NCBI GenBank assembly: GCA_938003985.1
Contig: CALKWZ010000089.1
Coordinates: 1 to 41,900, forward strand
Direction: 5' to 3'
From: an uncultured Verrucomicrobiota bacterium
GTDB taxonomy: Bacteria > Verrucomicrobiota > Kiritimatiellia > CAIQIC01 > Lenti-01
DNA: 41,900 bases
The notes under the pieces were generated by a model. It worked only from the letters and a program-made list of their open reading frames with translations. It did not search any database and was not told the DNA's origin. The position numbers and the translations under genes were made by a program. Positions 15,356 to 25,100 of the stretch are shown one piece after another; positions within the stretch are counted from its first letter, which is position 1, and each line of letters opens with the position of its first letter.

Positions 15356-17209
15356 ATGGTTCGGAATCTTTCCATCCTGCTCGTTTTGGCCGCGATTCTG
15401 GCGCTGCCGTTCGCGTTCCGGCAGGAGGCGGGGGTGCGGGAGTGGCAAGCGGGGGATCCGGTGCTGGTGATCGTCACGCCGCACAACGAGGCCATCCGGC
15501 ACGAGTTCGGCGCGGCGTTTTCGGACTGGCACGCGCGGAAGTACGGGAAGCCGGTCAAGGTGGACTGGCGCAACATCGGCGGGGCGACGGAAATCATGCG
15601 CTACCTGACGAGCGAATTCACGTCGAGTTTCCGCGCCTGGTGGAAGGCGCAGGGCCAGGCGTGGCGGCCGGACGGCGCGGCCATCGTCCTGAGCCGCACG
15701 TTCGATCCCGACGCCCAACCGGCGGACGTGGACGCCGCCGACTGGGCGGCGCAGCGGGAATTGTATCTGGCGTTTCGCGGGATGGACGACGCGAAGAAGT
15801 TTTCCAGCCAGATCGATTTGCTGTTCGGCGGCGGCTCGTACGACGGCGACAACGCCACGCGGATGGGGCTGCTGGTGCCGCCGTGGCCCGCCGGGCAGGA
15901 GCCGAAAGGGCTGCTGGCGACGAAAGACGGCGCGGAGCTGATTCCGCCGGGGCTCAGCGGCGACGTCTGGCGCACGGAGACCTACTACGGGACGACGGTG
16001 AGCACGTTCGGCATCTGCTGGAACCGCGACCGGATGCGCGCGCAGGGCATCGCGCGTCCGCCGGAACACTGGGACGACTTGGCCGATCCGGCCTGGTTCG
16101 GCACGCTGGGGCTGGCGGATCCGACCAAGAGCGGCAGCATCGCCAAGGCGTTCGAGACCATCGTGCAGGTGGAATGCCGGAAGGCGGTGGAGGCGGCGGG
16201 CTTCGGCGCGCTGGTCGGGGAGTACGAGGCGCGGATCGCGGCGGCGCGGCTCCCGGCCGGCGAGCTGCCGCCCGGCGTGCCGGCGGCATACCAGCAGGCC
16301 GTCGAAGCCGGCTGGGAAGCCGGCCTGCGGCTGATCCAGCGGCTGGCCGCGAATGCGCGCTACTTCACCGACAGCGCCAGCAAGGTGGTGCTGGACGTCG
16401 GCGCGGGCAACGCGGCGGCGGGGCTGTGCATCGATTTCTACGGCCGGTTCGAGGCGGACGTCAGCAACGGGGGGCGGCCGGACGGCGCGATGGCCTACGC
16501 GACGCCGCGCGGGGGCTCCGCGGTCAGCGCCGACCCGATCGCGCTGCTGCGCGGCGCGCCGCACCGCGAGACGGCGCGGCGGTTCATCGAGTTCGTGCTC
16601 GGCGAGGAAGGCCAGCAGCTGTGGTGCTACCGGGTCGGCACGCCCGGCGGGCCGCAGAAATACGCCCTGCAGCGCTTTCCGATCCGGCGCGATTTCTATC
16701 CCTCCGAAAATCCCCGCTTCCAGAGAGCCTACGAGCGGCACCGCCGGTTCACGACGGACGATCTGGGCGGGCCGAACGTGGACATGTACCGGCTGGCGCA
16801 CGAGTTCATTTACCGGCCGCGCTGGACGGCGGGCTATTTCGGGCTGTTCCGCGACCTGATCCGCGCGATGTGCATGGACGCGGGCCAGGAATTGCGCGCG
16901 GCGTGGCGGGCGATTCTCGCCGCCGGCGGCCCGGAGCGGTGTCCGCGTGCCATGGCGGCGCTGGGACGCCTGCCGCAGGCCCCCGAGCCGCTGACCTGGG
17001 CGTCGGGGCTTTCCATGGGCCGGAAATACGACCGGCTCGATCTGTTGCGGGAATGGACGGTGCAGTACCGCGCGCAATACGCCGAGGCCGCGCGCCTCGC
17101 GCGTGCGGAAGGCGGACCTGATTCACCCACGGGGCAAGCCCGTGGGGGTCTGCAACCGAAAGCGGAGCATGCCCGTGGGGGTCTGGATCGCAGGGAGGCC
17201 CGGCCATGA
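15356..17209 (+). CDS. Extracellular solute-binding protein of the ABC importer
   Basis: The 617-residue protein has an N-terminal hydrophobic stretch (LSILLVLAAILALPFAF) that is a signal peptide or anchor. The body resembles iron(III)/thiamine/polyamine-type binding proteins: VIVTPHNEAIRHEFGAAFSDW near the start, WRNIGGATEIMRYL, YYGTTVSTFGICWNRDRM, DPTKSGSIAKAFE, and GAGNAAAGLCIDFYGRF. It is longer than the usual 330-400 residues, with an extra C-terminal region of helices. The substrate is not evident. The last 27 or so residues are encoded by a palindromic repeat and look like a recent addition. The stop overlaps the permease start (ATGA). The GxxExxY unit ends 3 bases before the start codon and no ribosome binding site is obvious. 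Confidence 0.85.
   Translation: MVRNLSILLVLAAILALPFAFRQEAGVREWQAGDPVLVIVTPHNEAIRHEFGAAFSDWHARKYGKPVKVDWRNIGGATEIMRYLTSEFTSSFRAWWKAQGQAWRPDGAAIVLSRTFDPDAQPADVDAADWAAQRELYLAFRGMDDAKKFSSQIDLLFGGGSYDGDNATRMGLLVPPWPAGQEPKGLLATKDGAELIPPGLSGDVWRTETYYGTTVSTFGICWNRDRMRAQGIARPPEHWDDLADPAWFGTLGLADPTKSGSIAKAFETIVQVECRKAVEAAGFGALVGEYEARIAAARLPAGELPPGVPAAYQQAVEAGWEAGLRLIQRLAANARYFTDSASKVVLDVGAGNAAAGLCIDFYGRFEADVSNGGRPDGAMAYATPRGGSAVSADPIALLRGAPHRETARRFIEFVLGEEGQQLWCYRVGTPGGPQKYALQRFPIRRDFYPSENPRFQRAYERHRRFTTDDLGGPNVDMYRLAHEFIYRPRWTAGYFGLFRDLIRAMCMDAGQELRAAWRAILAAGGPERCPRAMAALGRLPQAPEPLTWASGLSMGRKYDRLDLLREWTVQYRAQYAEAARLARAEGGPDSPTGQARGGLQPKAEHARGGLDRREARP
17126..17185. repeat. Palindromic repeat inside the 3' end of the binding-protein gene
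   Basis: CCCACGGG (17126-17133) and CCCGTGGG (17139-17146) form an 8-bp hairpin with a 5-base loop. A 15-bp word, GCCCGTGGGGGTCTG, occurs at 17138-17152 and again at 17171-17185, a period of 33 bp that keeps the reading frame. It gives the protein repeat ARGGL at the C-terminus. It looks like a REP-type insertion into the end of the coding sequence. Confidence 0.65.
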
Positions 17210-18912
17210 GGCGAAGCACGGCCTGGTTCGTGTTCGGCGCGGCGACGCTGCTGCTGGCGGTGTTGTTCTTCTGGCCGCTGGGCAAGGTGCTGGCGGGCGG
17301 ATTCTGGGTGGATGGACATTTCACTTGGCGCTACCTGCTGGGGGTGTTCGAGAATCCGATCTACGTCGAGGGGCTGCTCAACAGCCTGAAGATCGCGCTC
17401 GGGACGACGGCGCTGGCGATGGTCGTGGCGTTGCCGCTGGCGTGGATCGCCAACCAGTTCGAATTCCGCGGCAAGGCGGCGTTTTCGGCGCTGGTGCTGG
17501 TGCCGATGATCCTGCCGCCGTTCGTGGGGGCGATCGGGTTCCAGCAGATGTTCGGGGCCTACGGCATGGTGAACGCGCTGTTCGGGCTGGGGCCGCGCGA
17601 CTGGCTGGGCGGGGGACAGTACGCGGGCGTGGTGCTGCTGCAGACGCTGGCGCTCTATCCGATCCTGTACCTCAACGCGACGGCGGCGCTGGCGAACGTC
17701 GATCCGGCGATGGAGGAGGCCGCGGCGAACCTCGGCTGCACGCGGCTGCGGCGGTTTTTCCGGATCACGCTGCCCCTGATGGCGCCGGGGCTGTTCGCGG
17801 GCGGCACCTTGATCTTCATCTGGAGCTTCACGGAACTGGGCACGCCGCTGATCATGAACTACACCCGGTGCGCCTCGGTGCAGATCTACGACTCGCTGAA
17901 GGAAATCGGGTCGAATCCGTTCCCGTACGCGCTGGTGGCGGTGATGCTGGTGGCCAGCACGGGACTGTATGCGCTGGGGCGCGGGCTCTTCGGCCGGCAC
18001 GCCTACGCCATGCAAAGCAAGGCCAGCCGGGCGGCGTCCGCGCGGGAGCTGACCGGGGGGCGCGCGCTGCTGGCGGCGCTGCCGTTCGCGCTCGTGACGG
18101 GGCTGGCGCTGCTGCCGCATCTGGGCGTGGTGCTGACGAGCTTCGCCGCGCCCGGGAGCTGGTACCAAAGCATCCTGCCGGGCACGTGGTCGGCCGAAAA
18201 CGTCGTGGCGGCGCTGGGCCACGACATGACGGTCAGCAGCATCCGCAACAGCCTGATGTTTTCCTCGATCGCGGTCTGTTTCGACGTCGTGCTGGGCGTG
18301 GCCATCGCGTTCGTGGTGGTGCGCTCGACGATCCGGGTGCGGGGCCTGCTGGACGCGCTGTCCATGGTGCCGCTGGCCGTGCCGGGGCTGGTGATGGCGT
18401 TCGGCTTCCTCGCCGTCAGTTCGGGGCTGAGCAACTGGAAGGCCATGGCCGACGTCGACTGGTGGCCGCGGCTGGTGGACGTGCGGACGAATCCGACGCT
18501 GTTTTTGGTGCTGGCCTATTCGGTGCGGCGGCTGCCGTACATGGTGCGCAGCGCGGTGGCGGGCCTGCAGCAGACGAGCGAAGTCTTCGAAGAGGCCGCC
18601 TGGAACCTCGGCGCCTCGCCGGCGACGACCTTGCGGCGGATCACCCTGCCGCTGATCCTGGCCAACCTGATCGCCGGGACCCTCCTGACCTTCGCCTTCA
18701 GCATGCTGGAGGTCAGCGACAGCCTGATGCTGGCGCAGCAGGCCGACTACATGCCGATCACCAAGGCGATCTTCGAGCTGTTCCAGTTGCTGGGTACGGG
18801 CAAGTACGTGGCGGCGGCCCTGGGGGTGTGGGCGATGGCCTTCCTGACGGCCACGCTGGTGGCCAGCAGCCTCCTGCTGGGCAAGAAGCTCGGTGCCGTC
18901 TTCCGGGTATAG
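17206..18912 (+). CDS. ABC transporter permease, two fused transmembrane domains (FbpB type)
   Basis: This inner-membrane channel of 568 residues has two binding-protein-dependent transport domains in one chain, about 12 membrane segments. The ATPase-contact (EAA) loops are MEEAAANLGCTRLRRFFRIT with LPLMAPG in the first half and FEEAAWNLGASPATTLRRIT with LPLILAN in the second. The fused layout is that of iron(III) and related importers. The start overlaps the end of the binding-protein gene. With the ATPase at 13819 and the binding protein it makes a complete importer. Iron is a reasonable guess by family, but no iron-responsive site is visible and the substrate stays open. Confidence 0.92.
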   Translation: MRRSTAWFVFGAATLLLAVLFFWPLGKVLAGGFWVDGHFTWRYLLGVFENPIYVEGLLNSLKIALGTTALAMVVALPLAWIANQFEFRGKAAFSALVLVPMILPPFVGAIGFQQMFGAYGMVNALFGLGPRDWLGGGQYAGVVLLQTLALYPILYLNATAALANVDPAMEEAAANLGCTRLRRFFRITLPLMAPGLFAGGTLIFIWSFTELGTPLIMNYTRCASVQIYDSLKEIGSNPFPYALVAVMLVASTGLYALGRGLFGRHAYAMQSKASRAASARELTGGRALLAALPFALVTGLALLPHLGVVLTSFAAPGSWYQSILPGTWSAENVVAALGHDMTVSSIRNSLMFSSIAVCFDVVLGVAIAFVVVRSTIRVRGLLDALSMVPLAVPGLVMAFGFLAVSSGLSNWKAMADVDWWPRLVDVRTNPTLFLVLAYSVRRLPYMVRSAVAGLQQTSEVFEEAAWNLGASPATTLRRITLPLILANLIAGTLLTFAFSMLEVSDSLMLAQQADYMPITKAIFELFQLLGTGKYVAAALGVWAMAFLTATLVASSLLLGKKLGAVFRV

Positions 18913-18940
18913 ACATAGACGGACGGATCCACTTGGTCCG

Positions 18941-18964
18941 CAGCTGGATAAGGAATTCCAGCTG
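18941..18964. terminator. Hairpin after the ABC transporter operon
   Basis: CAGCTGGA (18941-18948) and TCCAGCTG (18957-18964) form a perfect 8-bp stem with an 8-base loop, 28 bases after the permease stop. There is no run of T after it, so it may be a factor-dependent terminator or messenger-stabilising structure rather than a classical terminator. Confidence 0.4.
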
Positions 18965-19021
18965 AGAAATCCGGCCGCCGTTTCGGGGAGCAACCAGCCG
19001 CGCGGCATAATGAAAGGCAAA

Positions 19022-19101
19022 CAATAAAATTATCATATATTAATCATATAGGCTTTGCCCGTAGCGTACTTTTCTATTTATCATTTAATTGTATAAAGGG
19101 A
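19022..19101 (+). promoter_or_regulatory. A+T-rich control region of the first giant gene
   Basis: The 80 bases before the giant gene are strongly A+T-rich in contrast to everything around. ATCATATA occurs at 19032-19039 and 19043-19050, 11 bp apart, as expected for a regulator binding one face of the helix. A possible -10 (TATAAA, 19092-19097) overlaps the ribosome binding site AAAGGGA (19095-19101), 4 bases before the ATG; no good -35 is seen at the right distance. Confidence 0.5.
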
Positions 19102-19105
19102 ATAG

Positions 19106-22100
19106 ATGCGCAAAGGTTTATCCATTTCAATCCGCTTGGGCCATATCCTGTTGGCGGGCGGTTGGATGGGCTGGGCAGGGACGCCGACTGCCTGGGGACA
19201 ATTGCGGATCGAGGTCATCGCCGCCTACAACCTGGTCGTGGATTCCAACGTGGAGTCGCCCTCGACCTATGCGCCGCGCGCGGCCTATCTGGGGGCGACG
19301 TACCACAACGACGGAACGAACGCGCTGACGGACGTCTGGGCGTATATCGGCGACTACGCGGCCGGCACGCCGGGGACCTATCCGAGCCGGGCGCATCCGC
19401 CGCTGAACGGCCCGTTGCCGGGCGACGAATTCGCCCTGACGCACGAGGGCGGGGCGCTGGGGGCGGCGGATGCGACGCGTTATCTGGGCACGATCGAACC
19501 CGGCGGTTCGGTGACGGTCTACTGGCTGGTCAGCTATCCGAACCTGGACGAGGACGGCCAGACGGTGACGGGCGGAATCAAGCCCGACGACGACCTGTGG
19601 CTGCGATATGACGTCTGGGGCACGGCGCGGGACGGCGCGACGCCGCTGGAGGAATCCCAGACGCGCACGGTGACGATGCGCAACGAGATTTCGGCGATGG
19701 CCAACAAGATCTTTCCGAACGGCGCCAACAAGGTGCCGCAGGAATACCTGGACCTGCTGCAGCTGTACGAGCCCTCGTGGACGAACACGGCGGACGACGG
19801 CACGCCGGGCACCTCCATCTCGACCGAAGGCGTCTGGTACGACCTGGGCAACGTCGGCGCGGGGTTCGACAACGACGGCGACCTGATCCCCGACCGCAAC
19901 GCGTGGCTCCAGCCGGTGGGCGACGCCGGCCTGTTCGATCCGTCCTGCTTCCGCCTCGTGCACACCTATGCGCTGGTGATCGTGAAGCTCAACGACGGCA
20001 CCGAGCAGATCCTCCAGGCCGAGAACCAGCTGTACTTCCAGAACCTGCCGGACAACAACCGCGGGGCGGTGGGCTACGTGCGCTACGAATTCCTGAGCCT
20101 GCGGGGCGGCTGCGCGAGCATGCTGACGCCCTACCAGGAAGTGGCCTCGGGCTACGACAACGAGAAGTTCAACGGCGACTACGGCGCGACGCTGGGGCAG
20201 GGGCTGTCCAGCGGCACCTCGCGCGTGGACATCGCCAAGTCGGCCGAACCGGCGACGACGCGGGCCGGCAGCAACGTCGTCTATTCGATTTCCTACACCA
20301 ACTCCGGCACGGTCAGCGTGGGCCGGCCGGATCTCTACCTGCCGCTGGTGCTGCAGGATTCCGTCCCGGACGGCACGACGTACGTGGCGGGCAGCGCCAC
20401 CAACGGCAACGTCGCGCCCGCGGGCGCGGGCTACGTCGTGTACTACTCGACCAACCACGGCGCCTCCTGGACCGCCGTCGAGCCCGTGCCGGCCTCGGCC
20501 GTGACGGACGTCCAATGGTGGCTGAGCGAGCCGCTGGCCAGCGGCGAAGCGGGCCTCGGCTCCTTCGCCGTGACGGTCGCCGATCCGTTCACCAACGCGA
20601 GTCCGATCGTGGAGAACGTGGCGGGACTGAGCCTGGGCGACACGCTCCCGTTCGCGACGAATTCCACCACCACTTTCATCCAGGGCGTCAACGCGCTGGG
20701 CGACCGGGTCTGGCGCGACGACGGCGCGGGCGGCGGCCTGCTGGGCAACCAGGCGCAGGACGGCGCCGAAACGGGAATCACCGGCGTGACGGTTCGGCTG
20801 TACTACGATCTCGACGGCAACGGCGTCGCCGATCCCGGCGAGCCGCTGGTCGGCACGACGGAAACGGATGCGACCGGCACCTACGGGTTCGCCGACCTGC
20901 CCGACGGCGACTATGTCGTCGCGGTGGACGCCGCCGACGCGGAGCTGCCCGCGGGCTACACGCCCACCACGCCGACGACCTGGGCGATCGATCTGGACGC
21001 GGCGCGGGCCAATGCCAACGCCGTGACGAACCTGACCGCGGACTTCGGCTTCGCGCCGGCGTTGACGCTCGAAAAGACCTTGGTCAGCACCAACGCCTTC
21101 CGCGAGGGGCAATACGCGACCTACCACCTGACGGTCTCCAACAACCTGCCCGGCGACGGCACCGGCAACGGCACGCTGGCGACCTACACGGCGTGGGCGA
21201 CGAACGGCGGGGCCGGCGCGACCGAATGGCTGAACTATCCCGCCGCCTACACGCCGCCGGGGCCCGACGGCATCTACGCCTCCAACCAGTTCGCCGCCGC
21301 GTCGAAACCCTTTGGCCTGACGAATTTCCCCGTCGGCGTGCAGAACGGCGGCGTCAGCAACGTGGCGCTGCTGATGCCGATCGCGGTTACTCCAGGGTTC
21401 GATTCGGACGACACGCTGGAAATCCAGGTCGACCGGATCGCGCCGGCCGCGCGGATCTATACGCAAACTTATCTGGCGACCAGCCTGGCCAGCGGCACGT
21501 GGACGATTCCGATGACCGGCACGTTCGCCTGGGCGTGGGCGGATTTCGCCACGAATTATTCAGTGAAACTGATCGCGTCGAAGAACGCCGGCGCGGCGGG
21601 CACGGGCTGGCTGCAGGTGGACGCGGTGGGCTTCCGGATCCAAAGCGACCAGATCACAGGCGTGGCCAGCTCGCTGAACACGCTGCAGCCCGTGCCGCTG
21701 ACGGACCAGTACGACGCCGATCTGATGGAATTCGTGTCCGCCGTCCCGCCGCCGACGACCGCGGCGACGGCCGGCGTTTGGCCGGATACCGCGGGCACGC
21801 TGACCTGGAGCGACGTCGGCCCGATCTATCCCGGCGGCACCTCGACGGTCGCGGTGACGTTCAAGCTCCGAGAACCGCATTTCAGCACCGAGACAGAAGC
21901 GATCAACGCGGCGTGGGTCACCAACGCCCTGATCCAGAGCGGCCTGCCCGCCAACGGCGCGACGAGCACCGTGTCGCGAATCCTGGCGCCCGCGGCGACC
22001 CTCGGCGACACCGTCTGGCGCGACCTGAACGGCGACGGCGTCCAGAATGAAACGAACATGGGCATCGCCAACGTGGCGGTCTCCCTCACGCCGCCGGCGG

Positions 22101-25100
22101 GCATCGATCTGGGCAACGGGCCCGGCGCGGCCGTCACGAACTGGACCGACGCGTCCGGCTTCTACCTGTTCGAATCGATCCCGCAGACGGGCGTCTACAC
22201 GGTGCGGGTCGTGACGGCGACGCTGCCGGGCGGCGCGGGCGTGAACACCTACGACGAGCGCGGCGCGTACGACAGCACGGCGGCGGTCTACCTCGACGTC
22301 TACGCCGCGACCAACGGCACCAACAACCTCCACCTGACCACGGATTTCGGCTACCAGACCCAGACGACCATCGAAGGCACGCTCTGGCACGACTGGGACC
22401 GGGGCGGCGAGACGAACCGCGAGGCGGGCGAGGATTGGCTGACGAACGTGACGGTCTACCTCTGCGCGAGTCCGTCGCCGTGCGGCCCGGGAGCGTCCAT
22501 CGCCACGAACGCGACGACCACCAACGGCTTCTTCCGCTTCGTGGGCAGCTACACGGGCAGCTACACGGTGCTGGTCGCGACCAACACCGGCATGCTGGGC
22601 GAAGGCGCGTGGAACCTGTCGTGGGACACCGACGGCACCAACACGCAAAACCACGTGGGCGTGACGGTCGTCAGCGGCGGCGTGGCGCGGGCGGACTTCA
22701 GCTACTGGCGTGGCGGCAGCTACGCGCTCGGCGACACGGTGTTCTACGACTGGGACGGCAACGGCGTCCAAAGCAACGCGTTCGAGGAAGGCATTCCCGA
22801 CGTGACGGTCTACCTGTACGAGGACGCCGACGGCGACGGCACGGTGGACGTCGGCGTGGATGCCTTCATCGCTTCGGCCGTCACGGCCAGCAACGGCGTC
22901 TACCTGTTCACGAACCTGTTCGCCACCAATACCTACCTGGTCTACGTGGACCGCACCGATCCGGATCTGCCGGGAAGCTACGCGGTGACCGGCGACCCGT
23001 GGGGTGCGCTGGACGCGCGCAGCGTCGCGACGATCACCAATGCCAGCCGCCTGGACCAGGATTTCGGTTTCCAGCCGACCGGCTCGGGCTCGATCGGCGA
23101 CCTCGTCTGGAAGGACCTCAACGGCGACGGTCTCCAGTCCGGCGCACAGGAGGCGGGCATTTCGAACGTGCTGGTGAGCCTCTACGCGGACTTCGACGGC
23201 GACGGAATCTACGTCCTGCTGCAGACGACGAACACGAGTTCGGCGGGCGCCTATCTGTTCTCCGGGCTGCCCGCCGGCGCCTACCGCGTCGCGGTGGATG
23301 CGGCGGACGCCGATTTGCCGGCGGGTCCGTTCGGAAATGTCTATTATCCCACGACGGCGACGTCGGTCGACGTGGTCCTCGGGGGCGGCAACGCCTATCT
23401 GGACGCCGATTTCGGCTTCGCGCCGTACGGCGCGATCGGCGACACGGTCTTTTGGGACGCCAACCGCAACGGCACGCAGGATTATTCCGAAGAGGGCGTG
23501 GCGGGCGTGGAGGTGCGGCTCTACGCCGACGCCAACGGCAACGGCGTCTACGATCTCGGCGAAACGCTGGTGACCAACGCGACCACCGACGCCGCCGGCA
23601 ACTACCTGTTCTCCGGCCTGCTGCCGGACGACTACGTCGTCTGGGTCGTGACCACCAACGGTCCCCTGGCCGGCGCCGCCCAGACCGCCGACCCGAATTC
23701 GGACGGCTATGCCTGCGCCGACGTCAACAACGTCGTGCCGTGCGACGACCAGTACGGGCTGGCCCTGGGCAACGGCCAGAACTTCATGGGCGCGGACTTC
23801 GGCTATGCGCCGCCGGGCGTGATCGGCGACCGGCTGTGGGTGGATACGGACGACGACGGCGTGCAGGATCCGGGCGAGAACGGCATCGCCTACGTGTCCG
23901 TGGTGCTGTGGTCCAACGGCACGGCCGTCGCGACCAACGAAACCGACGCGGACGGCTACTACTACTTCAGCGATTTGCCCGACGGCACCTGGAGCGTCAC
24001 GGTGCTGACCAACGACGCCGATTTCCCGCCGGGCCTGGCGCAGACGTTCGATCCGGACGGAATCCTGGACGACGCCGGTTCCGCCATCGTGATTTCCGGC
24101 GGCGTCGTGACGTCCGTCGGCGGCGCGCCGTGCACGAACTGCGATCTGGCGATCGATTTCGGCTACCGCTACTCCGGCAACAACAGCCTGAGCGGCACGA
24201 TCGGATTCGACGCGGCGCCCTACGACGGCGTGCTGAACGGCACGAACGCCAGCGGCCCGGCGACCAACGAAGTGCCCTACGCGGGCGTGCCGGTCTACCT
24301 GTACCTCTGGAACGACGACGGCGACGGGATCGTCGAGCCCGGCGAGACCGTCGCGGTCGCTTCGACCACCACGGCCACCAACGGCGATTACGCCTTTACG
24401 GGGCTGCCCGCGGGCGACGGCGACGACCGCTACGTCGTGGCCAGCGCCGCGCCGGAAAACTACCTGAAGCTGACGACCACCAACGGCTCCATCGCGGGCG
24501 CGTCCGTGGTGGAAACGACGAACGCGCAGGGCAGCACGGTTTCCGCCTATCTGACGGTGCCCGTCGCGCCGGCCATCGTCGGCATGGACTTCGCGTACCG
24601 CTCGACGCGCAACTACGACTACGGCGACCTGCCCGAAAGCTACGACACCTTGCTGCCGGGCGGCGCGCGGCACGTCGTGGTGTCCTCGAACCTGTATTTG
24701 GGGGCGACGGTGGACGTCGAAGCCAACGGCCAGCCGGCCGCGGGCGCGGACGGCGACGATCTGGGCGGGGCCGACGACGAGGACGGCGTGGAACTGCTCG
24801 GCGTTTGGCAGGACGGGGCCGCCGGGGGCACCCTGGAAGTCGCGGTCGGCGCGGGCACGGGCTGGCTGGTGGGCTACTTCGATTTCAACGGCGACGGCGA
24901 CTTCGCCGATTTCGGCGAATTGGCGATCAACCAGGCCGCGTCGTCCACGGGCGGCACGAACGCCGACGGCGTCTACGCGATTTCGGTGGACGTGCCGCCG
25001 GGCACGATCAACGCCGCGACGACCACGGCGCTGAACGCGCGCTTCCGCCTGTTCCCGGCCGCGCCCGCGCTGCCGGAACTGGCGTTCGCCGGCACCGCCG

